Shown piece by piece: positions 25,878-34,246 of a stretch of DNA of 64,000 bases. How positions within the stretch are numbered: the stretch's first letter is position 1; each line of letters begins with the position of its first letter. The notes below the pieces were generated by a model, which saw nothing but the letters and a program-made list of their open reading frames with translations, was not told the origin of the DNA and searched no databases. Source of the stretch: JAOTYV01 sp041557595. Lineage in GTDB: Bacteria > Pseudomonadota > Alphaproteobacteria > UBA8366. The position numbers were made by a program, and so were the translations under genes. The stretch is taken from assembly GCA_041557595.1 (NCBI GenBank), contig JBFFGE010000001.1:1-64000 (forward strand), given 5' to 3'.

Positions 25878-26753
25878 ATGGACGAGACGATGGAAGTCAT
25901 TCCGACGGGCAGCGCCTTGGGCGCGGAAATCAGGGGCATCGATTTATCGCAGAACGTTTCAGACGTGGATCGCGAGTTCATCTTCAATGCCTATATCGAA
26001 AACCAAGTCCTCTTGTTTCGGGGTCAGTCGCTCAGCTTCGACGACCTGCTCCGGCTTCGTGAAGTGTTCGGCCCCGCCGGCCAGACCGCGAATCAGTTAT
26101 TGGGACTTGGCCGGAAAGAGTACTACCCGGACGAGGTGCCGGACGACATCACCATCATTTCCAACATTATCGATGAAGACGGCACGCCACGCGGCAGCCT
26201 CGGCGACGGCGAAGCCTTCTGGCATACCGACAGTTCCTTCACCGAAGTGCCGATCTCGGCAAGCCTGCTGCATGCGATCGAGGTGACCGACCAGGGCGGC
26301 GAAACCGCCTTCCTCAATATGTACCGGGCCTATGACGAAATGCCGGAGGACCTGGCCGCCGAAATCGAGGGGCGGTACGCCAACCATTCGAAGGTATTTC
26401 TCTCGAACGGCATGAAGCGTCCGGAATTCGAGGATGCGACCGACCCGTCGAAATCTCCCGGCGTACGCCACCCGATGGTGCGGACCCATCCCGCGTCCGG
26501 CAAGAAATGCCTCTACCTCGGCCGCCGCCTTAATTCGTACATTTTCGATCTCCCGGTCGAGGAAAGCGAAGAGTTGCTCGACCGGATTTGGGCGCATACC
26601 TGCCGCGACAAGTATGTCTGGGAGCACAAATGGGCGGTCGGCGACCTTCTGGTCTGGGACAATCGCTGCACAATGCATCACCGCAACGCTTTCCCGCCGG
26701 ACGCCCGGCGGCTAATGCACAAGTCGATCACTGCGGGCGAGCCAGTCGTCTAG
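25878..26753 (+). CDS. TauD/TfdA-family Fe(II)/2-oxoglutarate dioxygenase, copy 1
   Basis: A 291-residue nonheme-iron dioxygenase. The iron triad is complete: His and Asp in FWHTDSSF and the distal His in CTMHHRNAF; the 2-oxoglutarate-binding Arg follows in DARRLMHKS. It is a close paralog of the enzyme at 37743, sharing LYLGRR, LPVEESEELLD and WAVGDLLVWDNRC. It follows tctA by 85 bases, so the importer may supply its substrate. Family members oxidise taurine, phenoxyacetates, carnitine precursors and others, so no substrate is assigned. Confidence 0.85.
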   Translation: MDETMEVIPTGSALGAEIRGIDLSQNVSDVDREFIFNAYIENQVLLFRGQSLSFDDLLRLREVFGPAGQTANQLLGLGRKEYYPDEVPDDITIISNIIDEDGTPRGSLGDGEAFWHTDSSFTEVPISASLLHAIEVTDQGGETAFLNMYRAYDEMPEDLAAEIEGRYANHSKVFLSNGMKRPEFEDATDPSKSPGVRHPMVRTHPASGKKCLYLGRRLNSYIFDLPVEESEELLDRIWAHTCRDKYVWEHKWAVGDLLVWDNRCTMHHRNAFPPDARRLMHKSITAGEPVV

Positions 26754-26864
26754 GGTTTGGACTCAATTGGACGCAACGCATTGATCTGATTCAATTTTGC
26801 CTTAGGGCATCGAAATAAAAACTGTTATAATTTCAACGTGTTACTGCTAATTGAGTACAGACCC

Positions 26865-26969
26865 TAGAGCAGCGTGCGCCCATTTGGGCGCACACAAGCT
26901 GCTCTATCTTTATAGAATCGATCAACTTTTCTGCCTTTAATTGATTCCAATTACAGGCAGGTTGATCTA
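26865..26969 (+). repeat. RIME-like two-hairpin element, family B copy 1
   Basis: A 105-bp element starting TAGAGCAGCGTGCGCCCA and ending CAGGCAGGTTGATCTA. Hairpin 1 pairs GTGCGCCCA with TGGGCGCAC inside an outer AGAGCAGC/GCTGCTCT stem. Hairpin 2 pairs GATCAAC with GTTGATC, and CTGCCTTTAATTG with CAATTACAGGCAG. Same size and layout as family A but a different sequence. Other copies are at 50483 (inverted) and 62353 (truncated). Confidence 0.83.
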
Positions 26970-27019
26970 GCGCACCGAGCCACGCGGCGTTGCAAAACCG
27001 GTAGAGCGGGAGAGGTCCG

Positions 27020-28075
27020 ATGAAAGCGATGGTTTTGCGGGCGGCCGGGGAACCCTTTGTTCTGGAGGAACGTCCCGACCCGACGCCCGGCCCGGGCGAG
27101 GCGGTGGCCCGTGTGCTAGCCTGCGGCTCCGGCCTGACCATTCAACATGTTCGTGCCGGGCGCACCGGGGCGAACTTTCCGATCATCATCGGTCACGAGA
27201 TTACAGGCGAAATCGTCGCCGTCGGGCCCCGGACCGAGGCCATGCCGGTCATCGAGCCGCTCGAGGAAGGCGACCCGGTCACCTGCTGGTTCTATCTGAT
27301 CGAAGGCGAGGACCGCTGGACCCGGTCGGACCGGCCCACGATTTCTACGAAAATCGTCGGCCATGTGGGGCGGCAGATCGACGGCGGCTATGCGGAATAC
27401 ATCAAACTGCCGGTGCAGAATTTCATCAAACTGCCCGAAGCGCTGGACTGGCAAAACCATCCCGCCGAGGCGGGCGTCATCTGCGACGCCATCGCCACCC
27501 CCTACAAGGTGCTGCGGCGCGGACGCATCGGACCGCGCGACACTGTGGCGGTCTTCGGCGCCGGCGGCGGCGTCGGGCTCCATCAGGTCATGATGTGCAA
27601 ATGGGCGCACGCACGGGTCATCGCGGTCGAGGTGGCGGAACACAAATTCGCCGCCTGCCGCGACGCCGGCGCCGACGCGGTGGTCGATGCCGGCTCCGAA
27701 AACGCGGTCGAGGCGATCCATGAGTTGACCCGGGGCGCGGGCGTGGATGTGGCGATCGACTATGTCTCGTCGACCCGGACGCTGGAACAGGGCGTGGCGG
27801 CGCTCGGGATCGGCGGAAGGCTGGTCACGCTCGGCGGCTCCGCCGGCAAACCGTTTACCGTCAGCGCCCAGATCATGCTCCGGAAGGAACTCGAACTGCT
27901 CGGCAGCCGGTATTGTACGCGCCAGGAAGTCATCGATTCTCTGGAGCTGGTGGCGCGTGGCGAGGTGCGCCCGATCGTCACCGAAACCTATCCGCTGGAA
28001 GAAGCGGAGCATGTCCATCAACGCCTTGAACAAGGCCAGGTAACCGGCCGCGCCGCCCTGCTGATCGGCGCATAG
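27020..28075 (+). CDS. MDR-family zinc-type alcohol dehydrogenase without structural-zinc cysteines
   Basis: A 351-residue medium-chain dehydrogenase. Catalytic-zinc ligands are plausible in LACGSGL, GHEITGEI and VICDAIATPYK; the cofactor motif is VAVFGAGGGVGLHQV. The segment that normally holds four cysteines for the structural zinc instead reads VTCWFYLIEGEDRWTRS with only one cysteine, so that lobe is rebuilt. GGGAGAGG before the ATG supports the start. The substrate is unknown. It is followed by the lactonase-like gene after 105 bases. Confidence 0.82.
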   Translation: MKAMVLRAAGEPFVLEERPDPTPGPGEAVARVLACGSGLTIQHVRAGRTGANFPIIIGHEITGEIVAVGPRTEAMPVIEPLEEGDPVTCWFYLIEGEDRWTRSDRPTISTKIVGHVGRQIDGGYAEYIKLPVQNFIKLPEALDWQNHPAEAGVICDAIATPYKVLRRGRIGPRDTVAVFGAGGGVGLHQVMMCKWAHARVIAVEVAEHKFAACRDAGADAVVDAGSENAVEAIHELTRGAGVDVAIDYVSSTRTLEQGVAALGIGGRLVTLGGSAGKPFTVSAQIMLRKELELLGSRYCTRQEVIDSLELVARGEVRPIVTETYPLEEAEHVHQRLEQGQVTGRAALLIGA

Positions 28076-28180
28076 GGACGGCGGGACCACAGCGCCTTCG
28101 GCCTCGGAAGCGCGAACCTGTACACAACGGAATGACCGGGCTCACGTGTTCGGTCGGAAGCCCCATACCGGAGAAAAAGC

Positions 28181-28978
28181 ATGACGCTGCCCGACTATGA
28201 AGTGTTTGCAATCAAATATGGCGAGCGCGTCGGGACACGCGGAAAGATCTTCGTCCACGGCGATCCCCACAACGCGCCGCTGCCGATGGATTATTTCGTC
28301 TGGGTCATCCGCAACGCCGACCGGACGGTGGTGCTCGATATCGGCTTCAACCGGGCCGAGGGCGAACGGCGCGGCCGGATTTTTCATCGCTGCCCGACCG
28401 ACGGCATGAAACTGATCGGTGTCGATGCCGATACTGTCGAGGACGTCATTATTTCTCATATGCATTACGACCATGTCGGAAATCTCGGTCTGTTTCCCAA
28501 AGCGACCTTTCATATCCAGGACGACGAGATGTCCTTTGTCACCGGCCGTGCGATGACGCACAAGCCGCTGCGCCATTCCTTCGTGCTCGATGAGGTCCAG
28601 CAGATGGTCGCGGCGGTGTATGGCGACAGGGTCGTTTTTCACGACGGCGACGACGACGTTTTCCCGGGCATATCGGTTCACCACATGCCGGGCCATACCC
28701 GCGGCCTGCAATCGGTCCGGGTGCACACCAAACGCGGTTGGGTCGTGCTGGCGTCCGACGCCGCCCATTACTACGAGAGCATCACGGACGGCACGCCGTT
28801 CCTGACCCATGAAAACATGTTCCTGATGCTCGAAGGCTTTCGTCGGTTGCGCAAGCTCGCGCCGAGCGACGATCACATCGTGCCGGGTCACGATCCCGAT
28901 GTCTTTAATCGCTACGCCGCACCGTCGCCGGAGCTGGACGGCATCGTCGTGCGGCTCGACGAAGCGCCGAAACGCTGA
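28181..28978 (+). CDS. Lactonase-like metallo-beta-lactamase-fold hydrolase, copy 2
   Basis: A 265-residue paralog of the enzyme at 10040. It keeps SHMHYDHVGN, HHMPGHTRG, the bridging Asp in LASDAAHYY and the late His in VPGHDPDVF. Shared opening LPDYEVFAIKYG against LEPYEIYAVKYA and a shared PLPMDYFVWVI block show common origin. The role is unknown; AHL or other lactone hydrolysis is the family expectation. GGAG lies ten bases before the ATG. Confidence 0.8.
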   Translation: MTLPDYEVFAIKYGERVGTRGKIFVHGDPHNAPLPMDYFVWVIRNADRTVVLDIGFNRAEGERRGRIFHRCPTDGMKLIGVDADTVEDVIISHMHYDHVGNLGLFPKATFHIQDDEMSFVTGRAMTHKPLRHSFVLDEVQQMVAAVYGDRVVFHDGDDDVFPGISVHHMPGHTRGLQSVRVHTKRGWVVLASDAAHYYESITDGTPFLTHENMFLMLEGFRRLRKLAPSDDHIVPGHDPDVFNRYAAPSPELDGIVVRLDEAPKR

Positions 28979-29058
28979 CGAATGCCGCCGCGGCCCATTG
29001 ACCTTCCCGGCCCCGCCGCCAAGATTAGGGGGTCGACCACCAAAGGAATTCAGGCCGC

Positions 29059-31701
29059 ATGACTCCGTCCACGCCGAAAGCAATCCTCCGGGAAGACTAC
29101 CGTCCCCCCGCCTATACCATCGATTCCGTCACGCTGGCGGTCGACCTCGGTGAAACGGCGACGCGAGTCCGGAGCCGGCTCTCCGTGCGGCGGGTGGAGG
29201 GCGATGCCGACACACCCTTGATTCTCGACGGCGAAGGGCTCGAACTGGAGTCGATCGTGCTGGACGGAAAGCCGCTCGCGGACGACGCCTACACGCTGTC
29301 GGAAACAATCCTGACCGTGCATGCGCCGCCGGAGCATTTCACGCTGGAGACCGAGGCGGTGATCCATCCGGAATCCAACACCGCGCTGGAAGGGCTCTAC
29401 AAATCGAGCGGCAATTTCTGCACGCAATGCGAGGCCGAAGGATTCCGTCGGATCACCTGGCATCTCGACCGGCCGGACGTCATGGCGGTCTTCGACACGC
29501 GTATTACCGCCGACAAGGCGCTCTATCCGGTACTGCTGTCCAACGGCAACAAAACCGGCAGCGGCGACCTGGGCGACGGGCGGCATTTCGCCGAATGGCA
29601 CGACCCCTTTCCGAAACCGAGCTATCTGTTCGCCCTGGTCGCGGGCGACCTTGGCTGCGCCCGGGACAGCTTCACCACCGCATCGGGCCGCGACGTCGCC
29701 CTGCACATTTACGTCGAGCCCGGCAAGGAAGACCGCTGCGGCCATGCCATGGCATCATTGAAGAAGGCCATGCGCTGGGACGAGGAAGTCTTCGGGCTGG
29801 AATACGATCTCGATATTTACATGATCGTCGCGGTCAGCGACTTCAACATGGGAGCGATGGAGAACAAGGGGCTCAATGTCTTCAACGACAAATACATTCT
29901 GGCCGAACCGGAAACCGCGACCGACACCGACTACGCCAATATCGAGGCGATCATCGCCCATGAATACTTCCACAACTGGACCGGCAACCGGGTGACCTGT
30001 CGCGACTGGTTCCAGCTCAGTCTCAAGGAAGGACTGACCGTGTTTCGCGATCAGCGATTCTCGGCCGACATGCGCTCGGCCGCGGTCGAACGGATCCATC
30101 AGGTGCGGTCGCTGCGGGCGCGGCAGTTTCCGGAAGACGCGGGTCCGCTCGCCCACCCGGTTCGCCCGGATTCCTATATTGAAATCAATAATTTCTATAC
30201 GGCCACCGTTTATGAAAAGGGTGCCGAGGTCATCCGTATGATGCATACGCTGCTCGGCGAGGAGAGCTTCCGGCGCGGCATCGATCTGTATTTCGAACGC
30301 CATGACGGTCAGGCCGTCACCTGCGAGGATTTCGTCACGGCGATGGAAGATGCCTCGGGCGCGGATCTCCGCCAGTTCCGCCTGTGGTACAGCCAGGCCG
30401 GCACGCCCGACGTTACGGTCAAGGGCACCTATGACACGGCGGCCAAGACCTTCGACATAACCGTGACGCAACGCAGCGCGCCGACACCGGGTCAGCCGGT
30501 CAAGAAGCCGTTGCATGTCCCCATTGCGGTCGGCCTGCTCGACGAAACCGGCGCGGCCCTGCCGCTTCGGCTCGAAGGCGATGGCGGAGACGCCACGGAA
30601 ACCTCAGCGCTGCTCAGCTTGACCAAGACAAAACAGGTCTTTCGGTTTCTCGACGTGCCGGCCGAGCCGGTCCCTTCGGTGCTGCGGGGATTTTCGGCAC
30701 CGGTCCGCCTGTCGCTCGACCTGACCGACGAAGCCCGGCGGCGCCTGATCGGCGCGGATCCGGATCAGTTCAACCGCTGGGAAGCGGCGCAGCAATATGC
30801 CACCGCCCTGCTGCTGAAGATGGTCGCCGCGCACCAGGCCGGAGACGCGCTTCCGACCGACGATGCCTTTGTCCATGCCCTCGGCGATACGCTGCGCGAC
30901 ACCGCACTCGACAATGCCGTTAAGGCGGAGATCCTGAGCCTGCCCGGAGAGTCCTATCTGGCGCAACAAATGACCGTCGTGGACGTCGACGGCATCCACG
31001 CCGCCCGCGAGGCCTTGCGCCGCGCCATAGCGACCACACTCGCGGACGATCTGCTCGCCGCCTATCACGGCAACGCCAGCAACCGATCCTACAGCCCCGA
31101 TGCGGCGGATGCCGGGCAGCGTCGCCTGCGCAACACCGCGCTGGCCTATCTCTGCGCGCTGGACGATCCGGCGATGCTGGCGCTGTGTACCGACCAGGCG
31201 GAAACGGCCGACAACATGACCGACCGGATGGGCGCACTGGATATTCTCAAGGATATCGACGGCCCGGCCGGCCAGTCGGCGCTCGACGATTTCTATGCAC
31301 GCTGGAAGAACGATTCGCTGGTCGTCGACAAATGGCTGTCGCTGCAGGCGATGTCCAGCCGGCCGGACACGCTGCAAACCGTCACCGCGCTGCTCGACCA
31401 TGACGCCTTTTCGATGAAAACGCCCAACAAGGTTCGGGCGCTGATCGGCGCCTTTTGCAGCGGCAACCAGCTTCTCTTCAACGCGGCGGATGGCGGGGGA
31501 TACCGATTCCTGACCGACCGGGTGCTCGCCCTCGACCCGATCAATCCGCAGGTCGCGGCGCGGCTGGTCGGCGCCTTCGGCCAATGGCGGCGCTTCGACG
31601 AGGACCGGCACCGGCTCATGCGGGAATCCCTCAAGCGCATCGTCAATACGCAGGGATTATCGCCGGACGTCTACGAAATCGCCTCCAAGACTTTGGCCTG
31701 A
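29059..31701 (+). CDS. pepN: Aminopeptidase N
   Basis: Broad-specificity cytoplasmic M1 zinc aminopeptidase, 880 residues, the length of E. coli-type PepN. The exopeptidase motif GAMENKG and the zinc site HEYFH (H301, E302, H305) with the third ligand E324 in LSLKEGLTVFRDQ are present. The N-terminal saddle domain, catalytic domain, DUF3458-type middle and helical C-terminal bowl can all be followed. It stands alone, 80 bases after the lactonase-like gene. Confidence 0.95.
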   Translation: MTPSTPKAILREDYRPPAYTIDSVTLAVDLGETATRVRSRLSVRRVEGDADTPLILDGEGLELESIVLDGKPLADDAYTLSETILTVHAPPEHFTLETEAVIHPESNTALEGLYKSSGNFCTQCEAEGFRRITWHLDRPDVMAVFDTRITADKALYPVLLSNGNKTGSGDLGDGRHFAEWHDPFPKPSYLFALVAGDLGCARDSFTTASGRDVALHIYVEPGKEDRCGHAMASLKKAMRWDEEVFGLEYDLDIYMIVAVSDFNMGAMENKGLNVFNDKYILAEPETATDTDYANIEAIIAHEYFHNWTGNRVTCRDWFQLSLKEGLTVFRDQRFSADMRSAAVERIHQVRSLRARQFPEDAGPLAHPVRPDSYIEINNFYTATVYEKGAEVIRMMHTLLGEESFRRGIDLYFERHDGQAVTCEDFVTAMEDASGADLRQFRLWYSQAGTPDVTVKGTYDTAAKTFDITVTQRSAPTPGQPVKKPLHVPIAVGLLDETGAALPLRLEGDGGDATETSALLSLTKTKQVFRFLDVPAEPVPSVLRGFSAPVRLSLDLTDEARRRLIGADPDQFNRWEAAQQYATALLLKMVAAHQAGDALPTDDAFVHALGDTLRDTALDNAVKAEILSLPGESYLAQQMTVVDVDGIHAAREALRRAIATTLADDLLAAYHGNASNRSYSPDAADAGQRRLRNTALAYLCALDDPAMLALCTDQAETADNMTDRMGALDILKDIDGPAGQSALDDFYARWKNDSLVVDKWLSLQAMSSRPDTLQTVTALLDHDAFSMKTPNKVRALIGAFCSGNQLLFNAADGGGYRFLTDRVLALDPINPQVAARLVGAFGQWRRFDEDRHRLMRESLKRIVNTQGLSPDVYEIASKTLA

Positions 31702-31827
31702 CGGTCCGCCAAAGCCCACGCTTCGCTCACAGGAAGTTTAAGCGCATGTGTTTGCGGTATTGGTGTACACCTCCACGCGGCACCCTACATACCGAAGCAC
31801 CTGCACCTGTGAGCAAAGGCGTCTGAC

Positions 31828-33261
31828 ATGACCGAGATAATCGAAACGGATATCTGCATTATCGGTGCGGGCTCGGGCGGCTTGTCGGTGGCTGCCGGAG
31901 CATCGCAAATGGGTGCCCGCACCGTATTGATCGAAAAAGGCAAAATGGGTGGCGATTGCCTGAATTACGGCTGCGTGCCGTCCAAGGCGCTGATCGCCGC
32001 CGGACACGCGGCGCAGGCGATCCGCGGCAGCGACCGGTTCGGCATCGCGGCCAGCGAGCCCAGCGTCGATTTCCAAGCCGTGCACGACCATGTCCAGGGG
32101 GTCATCGACACCATCGCACCGAACGATTCCGTGGCGCGATTCGAAGGACTCGGCGTCACCGTTATCCAGGGCGAAGGCCGCTTCACCGGCCCGCGCGAAG
32201 TGACGGCGGACGGCAAACAAATCCGCGCGAAATATTTCGTCGTCGCCACGGGCTCGTCGGCCGGCGTGCCGCCGATCCCCGGCATCGACCAGGTTCCCTA
32301 CATGACGAATGAAACCGTGTTCGAGCTGACCGAGCGGCCGGACCATCTCATCGTCATCGGCGGCGGCCCGATCGGCAGCGAACTGGCGCAGGCGCACCGC
32401 CGGCTGGGCGCGCGCGTGACGATCCTGGAGATGTTCGCCGTTCTCGGCAAGGACGACCCGGAAGTCACCGACGTGGTCAAACGCCGGATGCGCGACGAAG
32501 GCATCGATCTTCGCGAAGGAACCGCGATCAAGCAGATCGACCGCCAGGGCGACGCCATCGCGGTCACGATCGAGAAAGACGGCACGTCGGAGATCATCAC
32601 CGGGTCGCACCTGCTCGTCGCCGCCGGGCGCTCGCCCAATCTCGCCGGATTGGATCTTGAAGCGGCCGGCATCGACTCTTCGAAGGCTGGCATCGGGGTG
32701 GACGCCCGGCTGCGTACCAGCAACAAGCGGGTGTTCGCCATCGGCGATGTGGCCGGCGGCTATCAGTTTACCCATATGGCCGGCTATCACGCGGGCATCG
32801 TGATCCGCAATGCGCTGTTCAAATTACCCGCCAAGGTCAACTACGGCGCGGTCCCCTGGGTCACCTATACCGATCCGGAAATCGCGCATGTGGGCCAGAC
32901 CGAGGCGCAGGCGAAGGAAAAACTGGGCAAGGATATCCGCATTCTGCGCTTCGCCTTCCACGAAAACGACCGCGCCCAGGCGGAACGCGAAACGGAAGGC
33001 CTGATCAAGGTGGTGACCGACAAGCGCGGCCGCGTGCTCGGCGCGTCGATCGCCGGCGCGCGCGCGGGCGATCTCCTCCTGCCGTGGGTCATGGCGGTTG
33101 CCCAGAAGCAAAAGATCGGCACGATGGCGAGTTTGATCGCGCCCTATCCAACGCTCAGCGAAGTCTCCAAACGCGCGGCCGGAAGCTATTTTATCCCCTC
33201 GCTGTTCAGCGAGCGCACCCGCAAAATAGTGCGGTTCCTGCTGAAATACTGGCCGTGGTGA
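31828..33261 (+). CDS. Class I pyridine nucleotide-disulfide oxidoreductase, MerA-like
   Basis: A 477-residue flavoprotein related to dihydrolipoamide dehydrogenase and mercuric reductase. FAD motif CIIGAGSGGLSVAAG, redox pair in GGDCLNYGCVPSKAL, NAD(P) motif IVIGGGPIGSELAQ and second FAD contact VFAIGDVAGG are intact. The dimer-interface catalytic His of LPDs is replaced: APYPTLSE stands where HAHPTLSE is expected, as in MerA-type enzymes, but the MerA C-terminal cysteine pair is absent. Thus neither a true Lpd nor a MerA. The C-terminus ends in an amphipathic basic-aromatic stretch. Confidence 0.85.
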   Translation: MTEIIETDICIIGAGSGGLSVAAGASQMGARTVLIEKGKMGGDCLNYGCVPSKALIAAGHAAQAIRGSDRFGIAASEPSVDFQAVHDHVQGVIDTIAPNDSVARFEGLGVTVIQGEGRFTGPREVTADGKQIRAKYFVVATGSSAGVPPIPGIDQVPYMTNETVFELTERPDHLIVIGGGPIGSELAQAHRRLGARVTILEMFAVLGKDDPEVTDVVKRRMRDEGIDLREGTAIKQIDRQGDAIAVTIEKDGTSEIITGSHLLVAAGRSPNLAGLDLEAAGIDSSKAGIGVDARLRTSNKRVFAIGDVAGGYQFTHMAGYHAGIVIRNALFKLPAKVNYGAVPWVTYTDPEIAHVGQTEAQAKEKLGKDIRILRFAFHENDRAQAERETEGLIKVVTDKRGRVLGASIAGARAGDLLLPWVMAVAQKQKIGTMASLIAPYPTLSEVSKRAAGSYFIPSLFSERTRKIVRFLLKYWPW

Positions 33262-33265
33262 GCGT

Positions 33266-34054
33266 TTAGCCGGGCCCGAGCCCGTAGGGTTTAGCCCAGC
33301 TCAGCCCTTCCAGCGTATTTTCCTTCGGCGCGTATTCGCACCCGACCCAGCCGTCATAGCCGAGCGCGTCGATGACATCGAACATGAACGGCATGTTGAC
33401 CTCGCCGAATTGCGGCTCGTGGCGGCCGGGCAGGCTGGAAAACTGAATATGGCGGATCAGGTCGAGATTGCGGCGCAATCCCTCGGCCAAGTTCCCTTCC
33501 ATGATTTGCATGTGATAGAGGTCGTACTGCAAATAGATATTGTCGCCGCCCACCGCCTCGATGATCCGCCTTGCATGCGCCGTATCGGTGTGCAAATAGC
33601 CGGGCGCATCCTGAAGGTTCAGCGGTTCGAGCAGCAGGGTCACGCCTTTACCCTTGGCGACCTCGCCCGCCACGCGAAGATTCTCGACGAAGACCTCCTC
33701 GCACGCCACCGCCGGCACGTCGTCCGGCACCACGCCCGCCATCAAATGCATCATCGTCGCGCCCAGACCGTTCGCGTATTCCAGCGCCAGGTCGAGACTC
33801 TCGCGGAACTCCCCTTCCCGGCCCGGCAGGGCCGCCATGCCCTTTTCGCCCGCCTCGCTATCGCCCGGCGGCGAATTCAACAGCAATAACTCCAGCCCCG
33901 AATCGTCCAGCCACTGCCGCACCGACGCCAGGGGAAATTTATAGGGACGGAGAAATTCGACGGCGCGGAAACCCACATCGCGCGCGGCGGCGAACCGTTC
34001 GGGCGCCTCGAGTTCCGGAAACATTGTCGTCAGATTGGCAGCAAATTTCGGCAT
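33266..34054 (-). CDS. Hydroxypyruvate isomerase-like TIM-barrel protein
   Basis: A 262-residue xylose-isomerase-like TIM barrel of the Hyi type. Metal-binding acids are visible in LLLEPLNLQDAPGYL, YLQYDLYHMQIMEGNL and GWVGCEYAP, with the HIQFSSLPGRHEPQFGE block typical of hydroxypyruvate isomerases, which interconvert hydroxypyruvate and tartronate semialdehyde. A TTG five codons earlier is less likely; GGGGAGG supports the start at MPKFAANL. It lies downstream of the CoA-ligase operon on the same strand, separated by a repeat. No glyoxylate carboligase is nearby. Confidence 0.75.
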   Translation of the reverse strand: MPKFAANLTTMFPELEAPERFAAARDVGFRAVEFLRPYKFPLASVRQWLDDSGLELLLLNSPPGDSEAGEKGMAALPGREGEFRESLDLALEYANGLGATMMHLMAGVVPDDVPAVACEEVFVENLRVAGEVAKGKGVTLLLEPLNLQDAPGYLHTDTAHARRIIEAVGGDNIYLQYDLYHMQIMEGNLAEGLRRNLDLIRHIQFSSLPGRHEPQFGEVNMPFMFDVIDALGYDGWVGCEYAPKENTLEGLSWAKPYGLGPG

Positions 34055-34102
34055 GGGCCTCCCCTTCAAAGATAAAGGAGGCCTCTACCAACAAAAACGA
34101 TT

Positions 34103-34174
34103 GTCATTCCGGACGGCCCACCGCCGATCCGGAACGCACCAACTTCTGTGTATTCCCGCTTTCGCGGGAATGAC
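34103..34174. repeat. Palindromic repeat family C, copy 1
   Basis: A 72-bp element bounded by GTCATTCC and GGAATGAC, containing two hairpins: TTCCGGACGGC facing GCCGATCCGGAA, and ATTCCCGC-TTTC-GCGGGAAT. It lies between the CoA-ligase alpha gene and the hydroxypyruvate isomerase-like gene, inside an apparent operon. A longer copy is at 56213. This GC-rich palindrome type is common in many proteobacterial genomes. Confidence 0.75.
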
Positions 34175-34246
34175 GCCGTTCTTGAATGGCCGCTATCTGC
34201 AGAGGTCTCCACTAAGGGCGATGGTACCGTCTGGACGGCACGCTGT

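Noticed and set aside
25878..26753. Calling the dioxygenases taurine dioxygenase (tauD)
   Set aside because: Only the iron and 2-oxoglutarate ligands are diagnostic. No tauABC transporter accompanies any of the five copies, so the substrate is left open.
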